From Erysipelotrichaceae bacterium (lineage in GTDB: Bacteria > Bacillota_I > Bacilli_A > Erysipelotrichales > Erysipelotrichaceae), in contig JAHHRC010000015.1 of assembly GCA_020026035.1 (NCBI GenBank), forward strand, positions 1 to 22,861: a DNA stretch of 22,861 bases. The letters run 5' to 3'. Every line of letters starts with the position of its first letter. Within the stretch, counting starts at the first letter, position 1. Position numbers and translations under genes: made by a program. Of the stretch, positions 7,308 to 14,505 are shown one piece after another. The notes beneath the pieces were generated by a model. It made no database searches. It was given only the letters and a program-made list of their open reading frames with translations, and was not told where the DNA came from.

Positions 7308-7619
7308 ATGGCAAAAAATTCTGTAAGAATTCGTCTGAAGGCTTACGAGAACAGAAATCTGGATGCTGCAAGCAAGAAAATTGTAGAAACAGCTAACAGT
7401 CACGGCGCAAAGAAAATCGTCGGTCCTGTTCCACTGCCAACAGAGAGAGAAGTTGTCACGGTTCTACGTGCTGTACATAAGTACAAGGATTCCCGTGAAC
7501 AGTTCGAAATCCGAACACACAAGAGATTGATCGAGATCATCGGCCCATCAGCTGAGACTATTGATGCTCTAAGTAGATTAGATCTACCAAGCGGCGTTGA
7601 TATCGAGATCAAGCTTTAA
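7308..7619 (+). CDS. rpsJ: 30S ribosomal protein S10
   Basis: S10 is a 30S head protein that also acts as NusE in transcription antitermination. The 103-residue product is the usual length and contains the conserved VGPVPLPT and RTHKRLIEI stretches. GAGGAGG lies 8 nt before the ATG, directly after the leader hairpin. First gene of the long S10-spc-alpha run; rplC starts 22 bp downstream. Confidence 0.98.
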   Translation: MAKNSVRIRLKAYENRNLDAASKKIVETANSHGAKKIVGPVPLPTEREVVTVLRAVHKYKDSREQFEIRTHKRLIEIIGPSAETIDALSRLDLPSGVDIEIKL

Positions 7620-7641
7620 GAAAGGAACCGGGTGATAACAA

Positions 7642-8388
7642 ATGAAAGGTATCTTAGGTAGAAAACTCGGTATGACTCAAGTATTCACAATCGATGGTGA
7701 ACTAATTCCAGTTACAGTAATCGAATGTGGCACTAACGTTGTACTGCAGAAGAAAACAGTGGAGAATGATGGCTACGAAGCTGTTCAGTTAGGTTACGTT
7801 GACGTGAAAGAACACCGTGCAACAAAGCCTGCAATTGGACATGCTAAGAAAGCAAACACAGCTCCAAAGAAATATGTCCGCGAATTTAAGGCTGACGAAC
7901 TTTATAACCTTGAAGTTGGTGCAGAAGTTAAGGCTGACGTATTTGCAGCTGGTGACGTTGTAGACGTTACTGGTACAAGTAAGGGTAAAGGTTACAGCGG
8001 TGTAATCGTTCGTAACAACGGTACTATTGGACCAAAGTCTCACGGTTCTGGACACCATAGACATGTAGGTTCTCTTGCAACTACAGGACGTAACAACGGC
8101 CGTATCGAAAAGGGAGCTCCAATGCCAGGTCAGGAAGGTTGCTTCACAACAACTAACCAAAACCTAACAATCGTAAAGGTTGATGCAAACGAAGGATATA
8201 TTCTAGTCAAGGGTAATGTCCCTGGACCAAAGCGTGGTCTTGTAATGATTAAGACAACAGTTAAGCCTGTGAAACATGTTGATGCTGTTGAACTAATCTC
8301 TTACGAAGGAACTTCAGTTGAAGAAGTACTTGAAGAAGTGACTGAGGCCATTAATGCGGAAGCTGCAGCAGCTGCCGCACAGAAGTAA
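7642..8388 (+). CDS. rplC: 50S ribosomal protein L3, with long C-terminal tail
   Basis: L3 is one of the first proteins to assemble on 23S rRNA and reaches toward the peptidyl-transferase centre. The start MKGILGRKLGMTQ is typical, and the central loop (about 118-165) with GPKSHGSGHHRHVGS and MPGQ is the extension that contacts rRNA. The normal family end comes near residue 210, after VPGPKRGLV. Here the protein continues to 248 with an acidic then alanine-rich tail (EEVLEEVTEAINAEAAAAAA), so it is about 35-40 residues longer than usual. The tail is in frame and followed directly by the rplD Shine-Dalgarno, so it is not a frameshift artefact within this sequence. Confidence 0.97.
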   Translation: MKGILGRKLGMTQVFTIDGELIPVTVIECGTNVVLQKKTVENDGYEAVQLGYVDVKEHRATKPAIGHAKKANTAPKKYVREFKADELYNLEVGAEVKADVFAAGDVVDVTGTSKGKGYSGVIVRNNGTIGPKSHGSGHHRHVGSLATTGRNNGRIEKGAPMPGQEGCFTTTNQNLTIVKVDANEGYILVKGNVPGPKRGLVMIKTTVKPVKHVDAVELISYEGTSVEEVLEEVTEAINAEAAAAAAQK

Positions 8389-8403
8389 TGGGAGGCACAA
8401 TTC

Positions 8404-9039
8404 ATGACAAAAATGGATGTATATAACCTTGAAGCGAAGGTTGTTGAAAGTTTCGAACTTTCTGATGCTGTATTCGGAATTGTTCCAAATCAGCAAGTAA
8501 TGTTCGATGCTGTTCTTACATATCTTGCAGGTATGAGACAAGGAACACATGCAACAAAGACTCGTTCAATGGTTAGCGGCGGAGGTAAGAAGCCATTCCG
8601 TCAAAAGGGCACAGGACGTGCTCGTCAAGGTTCTACTCGCGCTACACAGTGGAGACACGGTGGTATCGCATTCGGACCTCAACCACGCAAGTACAATAAG
8701 AAAACAAACCGTAAGGTTAGAAGACTTGCATTGAGATCTGCTCTTTCTGAAAAGGTTCTAGAAAACAAGTTCACTCTTGTTGATTCTCTAAGCTTTGATG
8801 AAATCAAGACAAAGAAGGCTGTAGCTGTTCTTAAGGCATTTGGATTCGAACGTAAAACATTGTTCGTAGCTGACTGTTCTGAAGACTTCGACAATGCATT
8901 CATCTCAATGAGAAACATTCCAAATGCGGTTGTTGTTTCAGTACCTGCACTAAATGTTTATGACATTGTTAACGCAGATCAAGTTGTCTTCACAAAGAAG
9001 GCTGCTGAAACTGCTGGGGAGGTATTTGCAGCATGCTAG
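8404..9039 (+). CDS. rplD: 50S ribosomal protein L4
   Basis: L4 lines the peptide exit tunnel and, in E. coli, represses the S10 operon. The 211 residues include the tunnel-loop signature KPFRQKGTGRARQGS (about 61-75) followed by WRHGGIAFGP. No macrolide-resistance type change or deletion is obvious in this loop. GGGAGG (8390-8395) lies 8 nt before the ATG. The 3' end overlaps the rplW start by 7 bp. If the rpsJ leader is autoregulated, L4 is one natural candidate ligand by analogy, though the E. coli element itself is not recognisable. Confidence 0.97.
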   Translation: MTKMDVYNLEAKVVESFELSDAVFGIVPNQQVMFDAVLTYLAGMRQGTHATKTRSMVSGGGKKPFRQKGTGRARQGSTRATQWRHGGIAFGPQPRKYNKKTNRKVRRLALRSALSEKVLENKFTLVDSLSFDEIKTKKAVAVLKAFGFERKTLFVADCSEDFDNAFISMRNIPNAVVVSVPALNVYDIVNADQVVFTKKAAETAGEVFAAC

Positions 9040-9320
9040 CACGTGAAGTAATCATTCGCCCAATTATCACTGAAAAGTCAATGCGACTAAACGAAATGGA
9101 CAACAAAGTTACATTCGAAGTTGCTCAGGGCACAAATAAAACACAAATTGCTATGGCAATTGAAGAAATCTACGGTATCAAGCCTCTTAAGGTTAATGTT
9201 TCAAACAATCACCCTAAGAAGCGTCGCGTAGGACGTTACGTTGGTGTTAGAAACCGCGTACGTAAGGCAATCGTTAAGCTTCCAGCTGGAACAGACATTG
9301 CTTTGTTTGAAGAAATCTAA
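9033..9320 (+). CDS. rplW: 50S ribosomal protein L23
   Basis: L23 sits at the tunnel exit and is the docking point for trigger factor and SRP. The 95-residue product shows the usual VIIRPIITEKS start and the NHPKKRRVGRYVG extended loop. The start overlaps the last codons of rplD and uses GGGGAGG (9016-9022) inside rplD, so translation is probably coupled. The last codons take part in a perfect inverted repeat that spans the stop codon. Confidence 0.97.
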   Translation: MLAREVIIRPIITEKSMRLNEMDNKVTFEVAQGTNKTQIAMAIEEIYGIKPLKVNVSNNHPKKRRVGRYVGVRNRVRKAIVKLPAGTDIALFEEI

Positions 9321-9385
9321 GCTAGATTTCAAAATATCGGAGGAATTCGCTAGCTCCGGAGAAATGCGAAAGGAAATTTAGAGAA
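9312..9385 (+). promoter_or_regulatory. rplW-rplB junction with two hairpins and a mini-ORF
   Basis: This is one of the two longest gaps in the S10-alpha run (65 nt). GAAATCTA (9312-9319) and TAGATTTC (9323-9330) form a perfect inverted repeat across the rplW stop. CGGAG (9338-9342) pairs with CTCCG (9354-9358), which would mask a strong Shine-Dalgarno GGAGG (9339-9343). A five-codon frame ATG CGA AAG GAA ATT TAG (9364-9381) follows and ends just before rplB. No T run is present. A regulatory or mRNA-processing role is possible but unproven. Confidence 0.4.
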
Positions 9386-10222
9386 ATGGCTACTATTAAA
9401 AAGTACAAGCCGACTACACCAGGGCGCCGTAATATGAGCACCCTTGATTCGGCTCGAATCACTAAATCTACTCCTGAAAAGAGTCTTCTTGCTCCTAAAA
9501 AGAGCAAGGGCGGACGTAATAACTACGGACGTATCACAACTCGTCATCAGGGTGGTGGAGTTAAACAAAAATACAGAATCATCGACTTCAAGAGAAATAA
9601 GGACGGCATCGTAGGACGCGTTGCTGGTATCGAATACGATCCAAACCGTAATGCAAACATCGCTCTTATTAACTATATGGACGGTGAAAAGCGCTACATT
9701 ATTGCACCAAAGTCACTTAATGTTGGCGACGAAGTTATCTCAGGCGTTGAAGCAGATATCAAAGTTGGTAACGCAATGGAACTTCGTAACATGCCTGAAG
9801 GTACATTCATCCACTGTGTTGAATTAGTTCCAGGTAAGGGTGGACAAATGGCTCGTGCAGCTGGATGTTCCGCACAAATCTTAGGCTTCGATGGCCCATA
9901 TGCAACACTACGTCTTTCATCTGGTGAAATCCGTAAGGTTCGCAACAACTGCCGTGCAACAATCGGTGTTGTAGGTAACGAAGACTTCAACCTAGTTAAG
10001 ATCGGTAAGGCTGGACGTAACCGTTGGAAGGGTATCCGCCCAACAGTTCGCGGTTCCGCTATGAACCCTTGTGATCACCCTCACGGTGGTGGTGAAGGTA
10101 GATGTCCAATCGGACGTACTAGCCCAATGACACCATGGGGTAAGAAAGCTATGGGTGTTAAGACACGCGATTCCAAGAAGGCTTCGAACAAACTAATTGT
10201 TCGTAGACGCAATGGGAAATAA
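9386..10222 (+). CDS. rplB: 50S ribosomal protein L2
   Basis: L2 is a core 50S protein needed for subunit association and peptidyl-transferase centre assembly. The 278-residue product has the normal start MATIKKYKPTTPGRR, the central RAAGCSAQI region and the conserved C-terminal MNPCDHPHGGGEGR with the functionally important histidine. The start is set by AAGGA (9370-9374) 11 nt upstream. The stronger GGAGG further up is too distant (42 nt) to serve this ATG. Confidence 0.98.
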   Translation: MATIKKYKPTTPGRRNMSTLDSARITKSTPEKSLLAPKKSKGGRNNYGRITTRHQGGGVKQKYRIIDFKRNKDGIVGRVAGIEYDPNRNANIALINYMDGEKRYIIAPKSLNVGDEVISGVEADIKVGNAMELRNMPEGTFIHCVELVPGKGGQMARAAGCSAQILGFDGPYATLRLSSGEIRKVRNNCRATIGVVGNEDFNLVKIGKAGRNRWKGIRPTVRGSAMNPCDHPHGGGEGRCPIGRTSPMTPWGKKAMGVKTRDSKKASNKLIVRRRNGK

Positions 10223-10241
10223 CTGAGAGGAGAAATACACA

Positions 10242-10571
10242 ATGTCAAGAAGCATTAAAAAAGGTCCTTTCTGTGATGCCCACCTAATGAAAAAGGTTGA
10301 AGCACAGAATGCGGCAAATGAAAACAAAGTTATCAAAACATGGTCACGCCGTTCAGTAATTTACCCAAGCTTCGTAGAACATACGTTCGCAGTACACAAT
10401 GGTAAAGAACACGTTCCTGTTTATGTAACAGAAGATATGGTCGGACATAAGCTTGGTGAATTTGTATTGACACGTACATACAAAGGACACGGCGATTCCG
10501 GAGTTACAAACCACTCAACAGCACAAGCAATTGCAGCTGTATCTGGTGGTAGATCAGATAGAAAGGCGTAG
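10242..10571 (+). CDS. rpsS: 30S ribosomal protein S19, with C-terminal extension
   Basis: S19 is a 30S head protein, partner of S13 in the A-site finger bridge. The conserved core is clear: RSIKKGPF, IKTWSRRS, HVPVYVTEDMVGHKLGEF and TRTYKGH (to about residue 83). Most bacterial S19 proteins end near residue 92. This one runs to 109 with a Ser/Ala/Gly-rich tail (about 90-109). The tail reads cleanly to a stop 9 bp before rplV, so it appears genuine. In ribosome structures the S19 tail points toward the A-site tRNA, so the extra residues could be placed there (inference). Confidence 0.96.
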   Translation: MSRSIKKGPFCDAHLMKKVEAQNAANENKVIKTWSRRSVIYPSFVEHTFAVHNGKEHVPVYVTEDMVGHKLGEFVLTRTYKGHGDSGVTNHSTAQAIAAVSGGRSDRKA

Positions 10572-10580
10572 GAATAGAAC

Positions 10581-10913
10581 ATGGAAGTTAAATCAACAGC
10601 AAAAACAGTTCGCTTCACTGCGCGTAAGACACGTCTTGTACTAGACGTAATTCGTGGAAAGAGCGTTGAAGAAGCTCTTGCAATTCTACAATTCATGCCT
10701 AACCAGGCTGCTGTAGCAGTTGCAAAGGTAGTTAAGACAGCTAAGGCTGACGCAACTCACAACTTCAATATGGATGCATCAAAACTTTACATCACAAAGT
10801 GCTATGCAGACGAAGGAATTACAATGAAGCGCTTCAGACCAAGAGCTAAGGGTTCAGCAGCTCCAATCATGAAGAGAACAAGCCACATCACAGTTGTGGT
10901 TGACGAAAAGTAA
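10581..10913 (+). CDS. rplV: 50S ribosomal protein L22
   Basis: L22 contributes the beta-hairpin that narrows the peptide exit tunnel. The 110 residues include the RKTRLVLDVIRGK core and the tunnel loop FRPRAKGSAAPIMKRTSHI (about 84-102), with no insertion or deletion of the macrolide-resistance type. The Shine-Dalgarno is short (AGGA, 10570-10573, overlapping the rpsS stop), so translation may rely partly on coupling with rpsS. Confidence 0.97.
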   Translation: MEVKSTAKTVRFTARKTRLVLDVIRGKSVEEALAILQFMPNQAAVAVAKVVKTAKADATHNFNMDASKLYITKCYADEGITMKRFRPRAKGSAAPIMKRTSHITVVVDEK

Positions 10914-10928
10914 GGGAGGAAGATCAAG

Positions 10929-11708
10929 ATGGGACAAAAAGTTAGCCCAATCGGCATGAGAGTCGGAGTCATTCGTGACTGGGATTCAAGATGGTATGCC
11001 AACAAGGCCGATTTTGGAGATCTTCTGAACGAAGATGTCAAAATCCGTGAATTCCTTGAAAAGGAACTCAAAGAATCATATATTTCACGCATCGAAATCG
11101 AACGTACAGGAACAAATGATTGCAAGATCATCGTTCGTTGCGCTCGTCCAGGTGCAGCTATCGGAAAAACAAACGATGGCAAGGACAAGATGGAAGTTCT
11201 TAAGAAGAGCTTAATCAAGTTAACAAACGGTAAGGAAGTTAAGATCGATATCGTTCAAGTTGCTAATCCAGATCTAGATGCTCGTTTAGTAGCACGCAAG
11301 ATTGTTGAACAACTTGAAAACCGTCAATCCTTCCGTATCACTCAAAAGAAGGCTATTCAGCAAACAATGCGTTCTGGAGCAAAGGGAATCAAGACTCTAT
11401 GTTCTGGTCGTCTAGGTGGAGCAGAAATCGCTCGTGCTGAAGGCTACTCAGAAGGTATCGTTCCTCTACATACACTAAGAAGCGATATCGACTATGCGGC
11501 TGAAGAAGCATACACAACATACGGTAAGCTAGGTGTTAAAGTTTGGATTTGCCGTGGTGAAGTACTTCCAGGACAAATGGTTGAAGAACCAAAGGCTCCT
11601 AAGCGCCCACAAACACGTGCTCGTAGAGGACGTAATGGTGGACGTAATGACCGCCGCTCTGCAGCACCTCGTAACAACGAAGCTGCAAACAAGGGAGGTA
11701 ACAAGTAA
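10929..11708 (+). CDS. rpsC: 30S ribosomal protein S3, with altered KH loop and basic tail
   Basis: S3 lies at the mRNA entry site and contributes to mRNA unwinding. The start MGQKVSPIGMRVG and the C-terminal domain (GRLGGAEIARAEGYSEG, 160-176) are standard. Two features are not. The KH-domain GxxG loop, usually IGKKG, here reads IGKTNDGK (78-85), about three residues longer with the second glycine displaced. The C-terminus from about residue 221 is an Arg/Asn/Gly-rich tail that brings the length to 259, against about 210-220 in many bacteria. GGGAGG lies upstream of the ATG. The reading frame is continuous with the neighbours, so expression is expected. Confidence 0.96.
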   Translation: MGQKVSPIGMRVGVIRDWDSRWYANKADFGDLLNEDVKIREFLEKELKESYISRIEIERTGTNDCKIIVRCARPGAAIGKTNDGKDKMEVLKKSLIKLTNGKEVKIDIVQVANPDLDARLVARKIVEQLENRQSFRITQKKAIQQTMRSGAKGIKTLCSGRLGGAEIARAEGYSEGIVPLHTLRSDIDYAAEEAYTTYGKLGVKVWICRGEVLPGQMVEEPKAPKRPQTRARRGRNGGRNDRRSAAPRNNEAANKGGNK

Positions 11709-11710
11709 TT

Positions 11711-12127
11711 ATGTTGATGCCTAAAAGAGTAAAGTGGAGAAGACCACACCGTCTTTCTTACGAAGGCCGTGCAAAAGCTGGACGCGAATTAGCATTCGGT
11801 GATTACGGTATCGTAGCTGACGAAGGCGGATATATCAGCAGCAACCAAATCGAAGCTGCTCGTATCGCTATCACACGTCACATGGCTCGTGATGGTAAAG
11901 TATGGATCAAAGTGTTCCCACAACTTGCAAGAACTAAGAAACCTCTAGAAGTACGTATGGGTTCTGGTAAAGGTGCTCCTGATCACTGGGTAGCAGTTTG
12001 CCAAGCTGGACGTGTTCTATTTGAAATCTCCGGTGTTCCTGAAGATGTGGCTCGTGAAGCATTAAGACTTGGTGCTAACAAGCTTTGCGTAAAAACTCGC
12101 TTTGTAAAGAAAGGCGAAGGTAAGTAA
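11711..12127 (+). CDS. rplP: 50S ribosomal protein L16
   Basis: L16 organises the A-site region of 23S rRNA in the 50S subunit. The 138-residue product carries MLMPKRVKW at the start, SNQIEAARIA, the RMGSGKG motif and the ISGVPEDVAREALRL C-terminal signature. Two ATGs are available, at 11711 and 11717. GGAGG (11694-11698) is 12 nt from the first and 18 nt from the second, favouring 11711, which also gives the common MLMPKR start. It follows rpsC by 2 bp. Confidence 0.97.
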   Translation: MLMPKRVKWRRPHRLSYEGRAKAGRELAFGDYGIVADEGGYISSNQIEAARIAITRHMARDGKVWIKVFPQLARTKKPLEVRMGSGKGAPDHWVAVCQAGRVLFEISGVPEDVAREALRLGANKLCVKTRFVKKGEGK

Positions 12128-12130
12128 CCC

Positions 12131-12331
12131 ATGAATGTAAAAGAAATTAGAGACATGAGTAACGAAGAGCTAAACAAGCAAGTTGAAGCTCTAAAGAATG
12201 AACTCTATGGCTTGCGTTTCGCGCAGGCTACTGGATCATTAGAAAATCCAGCTCGCATGAAAGAATGCCGCAAGACAATTGCACGTATTAAGACAGTTCT
12301 AACTGAACGTGCAAATGAAATCGCAAAGTAA
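12131..12331 (+). CDS. rpmC: 50S ribosomal protein L29
   Basis: L29 is a small helical protein beside L23 at the tunnel exit. The 66 residues show the family pattern MNVKEIRDMSNEEL, then LKNELYGLRFAQATGSLENP and a KTIARIKTVLTER helix. It begins 3 bp after the rplP stop, with GAAGGTAAGTAA-type purines serving as the Shine-Dalgarno, so coupling to rplP is likely. Confidence 0.96.
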   Translation: MNVKEIRDMSNEELNKQVEALKNELYGLRFAQATGSLENPARMKECRKTIARIKTVLTERANEIAK

Positions 12332-12342
12332 AGGAGGACTAA

Positions 12343-12609
12343 GTGATGGAAACTAGAAATAAAAGAAAAGTCGTTCGCGGACGTATCGTAAGCGACAAGA
12401 TGGACAAAACCGTCGTAGTTGAAGTTGAAACAACACGCAGTCACCCTTTATATGGAAGACGCGTTAAATATTCAAAGAGACTAAAGGCTCACGATGAAAA
12501 CAACCAATGCAAAGTTGGCGATATCGTTGAAGTAATGGAAACAAGACCATTATCAAAGGATAAGCACTTCCGTGTTGTTCGCATCGTTGAAGAAGCTATT
12601 GTTCTTTAA
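12343..12609 (+). CDS. rpsQ: 30S ribosomal protein S17
   Basis: S17 is a primary 16S-binding OB-fold protein of the small subunit. The 88-residue product includes KVVRGRIVSDKMDKTVVVEVE and the conserved HPLYGRRVKYSKRLKAHDE segment. AAGGAGG lies upstream of the ATG. It lies in the standard position between rpmC and rplN. Confidence 0.97.
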   Translation: MMETRNKRKVVRGRIVSDKMDKTVVVEVETTRSHPLYGRRVKYSKRLKAHDENNQCKVGDIVEVMETRPLSKDKHFRVVRIVEEAIVL

Positions 12610-12628
12610 GGCACAGGAGGAGAAAGCT

Positions 12629-12997
12629 ATGATTCAAAATGAAAGCAGATTGAAGGTCGCTGACAACACTGGTGCCAAAGAGCTCCTTGTTATCCGTTGC
12701 CTTGGAGGGTCAAACCGTAAGAGTGCAAACATCGGTGACGTAGTAGTATGTTCTGTTAAATCTGCAATCCCAAACGGAACAGTAAAAAAGGGTCAGGTTG
12801 TTAAGGCAGTTATCGTACGTACAGCGTATGGCATCAGCCGTACAAACGGAAGTCACATCAAATTCGATGAAAACGCAGCAGTTATCATCAAGGATGACAA
12901 GACACCGGTTGGAACTCGTATCTTCGGCCCAGTCGCAAGAGAACTTCGTGATAAAGATTACATGAAGATCGTATCTCTAGCGCCTGAAGTATTATAG
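12629..12997 (+). CDS. rplN: 50S ribosomal protein L14
   Basis: L14 forms intersubunit bridges with 16S rRNA and is the usual docking site of the silencing factor RsfS. The start at 12629 gives 122 residues, the exact family length, beginning MIQNESRLKVADNTGAKEL. It lies 8 nt after GGAGGAG. An upstream in-frame ATG at 12572 falls inside rpsQ, lacks homology and is rejected. The signature LKVADNTGAKELLVIRCLGG and the ALPxG-like AIPNG element are present. Confidence 0.97.
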   Translation: MIQNESRLKVADNTGAKELLVIRCLGGSNRKSANIGDVVVCSVKSAIPNGTVKKGQVVKAVIVRTAYGISRTNGSHIKFDENAAVIIKDDKTPVGTRIFGPVARELRDKDYMKIVSLAPEVL

Positions 12998-13009
12998 GAG
13001 GCAGACCAG

Positions 13010-13327
13010 ATGAAAATCAAAACAGGTGATAAAGTAAAAGTTATCAGCGGACATTACAAGGGAACAGTTGCAGAAGTTAAGGCAGTTTCACCAAAGACAA
13101 ACAGAGTCATTGTTGAAGGCGTTAACATGATGAAGAAGTCCCTAAAACCAAGCCAAATGAATCCAGAAGGTGGAGTTGTCGAAATGGAAGCTCCAATCAA
13201 CGCTTCAAACGTTATGCATTATGACGAAAAGGCTAAGGTTGCAGGTAAAGTTGGCTACAAACTAGAAGACGGTAAAAAAGTCCGTTACAACAAGAAATCA
13301 GGAAATGTTATTAAGGAGGCTAAATAA
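13010..13327 (+). CDS. rplX: 50S ribosomal protein L24
   Basis: L24 is an assembly initiator that binds the 5' domain of 23S rRNA near the tunnel exit. The 105 residues open with a KOW motif (KIKTGDKVKVISGHYKGTVA, 2-21) and contain VNMMKKSLKPSQ. AGGAGG overlaps the rplN stop region and lies a few bases before the ATG. Confidence 0.97.
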   Translation: MKIKTGDKVKVISGHYKGTVAEVKAVSPKTNRVIVEGVNMMKKSLKPSQMNPEGGVVEMEAPINASNVMHYDEKAKVAGKVGYKLEDGKKVRYNKKSGNVIKEAK

Positions 13328-13329
13328 TC

Positions 13330-13869
13330 ATGAATAGACTACAACAAAAGTACATCGATGAAGTAAAGCCTTCCTTGATGAAAGAATTCAACTATACAAG
13401 CCCAATGCAGGCTCCAAAAGTTGAAAAGATCGTCATCAACCTTGGTGTTGGTGAAGCAATCTTCAACCCTAAAGCGCTTGAAGAAGCAGTTAAGGAATTA
13501 ACTCAAATCTCTGGTCAAAAGCCAGTAATCACAAAGGCTAAGAAGTCCATCGCGAACTTCAAGCTTCGTGAAGGTACAGCCATTGGTTGTAAGGTTACTC
13601 TACGTGGAGAAAAAATGTACGACTTCCTAGATAAGCTAGTAAGCGTATCTCTTCCTCGTGTACGTGACTTCCATGGTGTTCCAGCTACATCATTCGATGG
13701 ACGCGGAAACTACACACTTGGTGTTAAGGAACAGTTGATCTTCCCAGAAATCGACTTCGACCGTGTATCCAAGGTTCGTGGTATGGATATCGTTATCGTA
13801 ACATCAGCTAATACAAACAAAGAAGCTTATAGCTTGCTCAAGGGATTGGGCATGCCGTTTGCAAAGTAA
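13330..13869 (+). CDS. rplE: 50S ribosomal protein L5
   Basis: L5 binds 5S rRNA and contacts P-site tRNA from the central protuberance. The 179 residues include the conserved PKVEKIVINLGVGEA, KPVITKAKKSIANFKLREG and RDFHGV regions, with the typical length. It starts 2 bp after the rplX stop, with AAGGAGG inside the end of rplX, indicating tight coupling. Confidence 0.98.
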   Translation: MNRLQQKYIDEVKPSLMKEFNYTSPMQAPKVEKIVINLGVGEAIFNPKALEEAVKELTQISGQKPVITKAKKSIANFKLREGTAIGCKVTLRGEKMYDFLDKLVSVSLPRVRDFHGVPATSFDGRGNYTLGVKEQLIFPEIDFDRVSKVRGMDIVIVTSANTNKEAYSLLKGLGMPFAK

Positions 13870-13882
13870 GGAGGGCTAAGTA

Positions 13883-14068
13883 ATGGCTAAGAAAAGTTTA
13901 AAGGTTAAGCAGAGCCGTCCTGCGAAGTTCTCAACGCGTGAATACACACGTTGCGAGCGCTGCGGCCGCCCACATTCAGTATTAAAGAAATACAAAGTCT
14001 GCCGAATTTGTTTCCGTGAATTGGCTTATAAAGGTCAAATTCCTGGAGTTAAAAAGGCTAGCTGGTAA
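13883..14068 (+). CDS. rpsZ: 30S ribosomal protein S14 type Z
   Basis: This is the short, zinc-binding form of S14 (61 residues) found in many Gram-positive bacteria. Two CxxC pairs are seen, C24/C27 (RCERCGRPH) and C40/C43 (VCRICFREL). S14 completes the 30S head late in assembly. A C-minus S14 paralogue, often zinc-regulated, could exist elsewhere in the genome but is not in this window. AAGGAGGG lies before the ATG. Confidence 0.97.
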   Translation: MAKKSLKVKQSRPAKFSTREYTRCERCGRPHSVLKKYKVCRICFRELAYKGQIPGVKKASW

Positions 14069-14082
14069 GGAGGAACAAACTA

Positions 14083-14484
14083 ATGAATATGACAGATCCA
14101 ATCGCGGATATGCTTACTAGAATCCGCAACGGTGTGCAAGCACACCACGAAACAGTAGATGTTGCTCCGATCTCAAAGGTTAAGGTTGAAATTGCCAAGA
14201 TCCTTAAAGAAGAAGGCTACATTGCAAACTATGCAGTAACTGGCGAAGGCATCGAAAAGAAGCTTGTCGTTACTCTACGTTACGGCGCTGATGACGAAAA
14301 GGTTATCAAGGGAATCAAGCGTATTTCTAAACCTGGACTTCGCGTTTACGCTAAGTCTGATTCAGTACCTCGCGTACTAAATGGTCTAGGTATTGCCATC
14401 ATCTCTACATCTAAGGGTATGATGACAGACCGTGAGGCTCGTAAATTACACACTGGCGGCGAAGTTATCGCTTACGTGTGGTAA
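14083..14484 (+). CDS. rpsH: 30S ribosomal protein S8
   Basis: S8 is a primary 16S-binding protein of the 30S platform. In E. coli it represses the spc operon by binding near rplE. The 133 residues begin MNMTDPIADMLTRIRNG and end with the TDREARKLHTGGEVIAYVW signature. The ATG at 14083 lies 9 nt from GGAGG (14069-14073); the alternative at MTD would be 15 nt away. I see no obvious S8-site mimic at the rplX-rplE junction, which is only 2 bp. Confidence 0.97.
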   Translation: MNMTDPIADMLTRIRNGVQAHHETVDVAPISKVKVEIAKILKEEGYIANYAVTGEGIEKKLVVTLRYGADDEKVIKGIKRISKPGLRVYAKSDSVPRVLNGLGIAIISTSKGMMTDREARKLHTGGEVIAYVW

Positions 14485-14505
14485 GAAAAAGAAAGGATAC
14501 TACTA

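Noticed and set aside
10506..10571. The S19 tail as a frameshift artefact
   Set aside because: The frame is open to a stop 9 bp before rplV, with the rplV Shine-Dalgarno overlapping it. No alternative frame gives the usual S19 ending.
10802..11218. A long (138-codon) minus-strand frame across rplV-rpsC
   Set aside because: It is antisense to two well-supported ribosomal protein genes. Such frames are expected from biased codon use and it shows no recognisable domain. Similar antisense frames, such as 7789-8160, were rejected for the same reason.
12572..12628. Upstream ATG that would extend L14 by 19 residues
   Set aside because: It lies inside rpsQ, the added residues are not family-like, and the ATG at 12629 has a strong Shine-Dalgarno and yields the exact family length.
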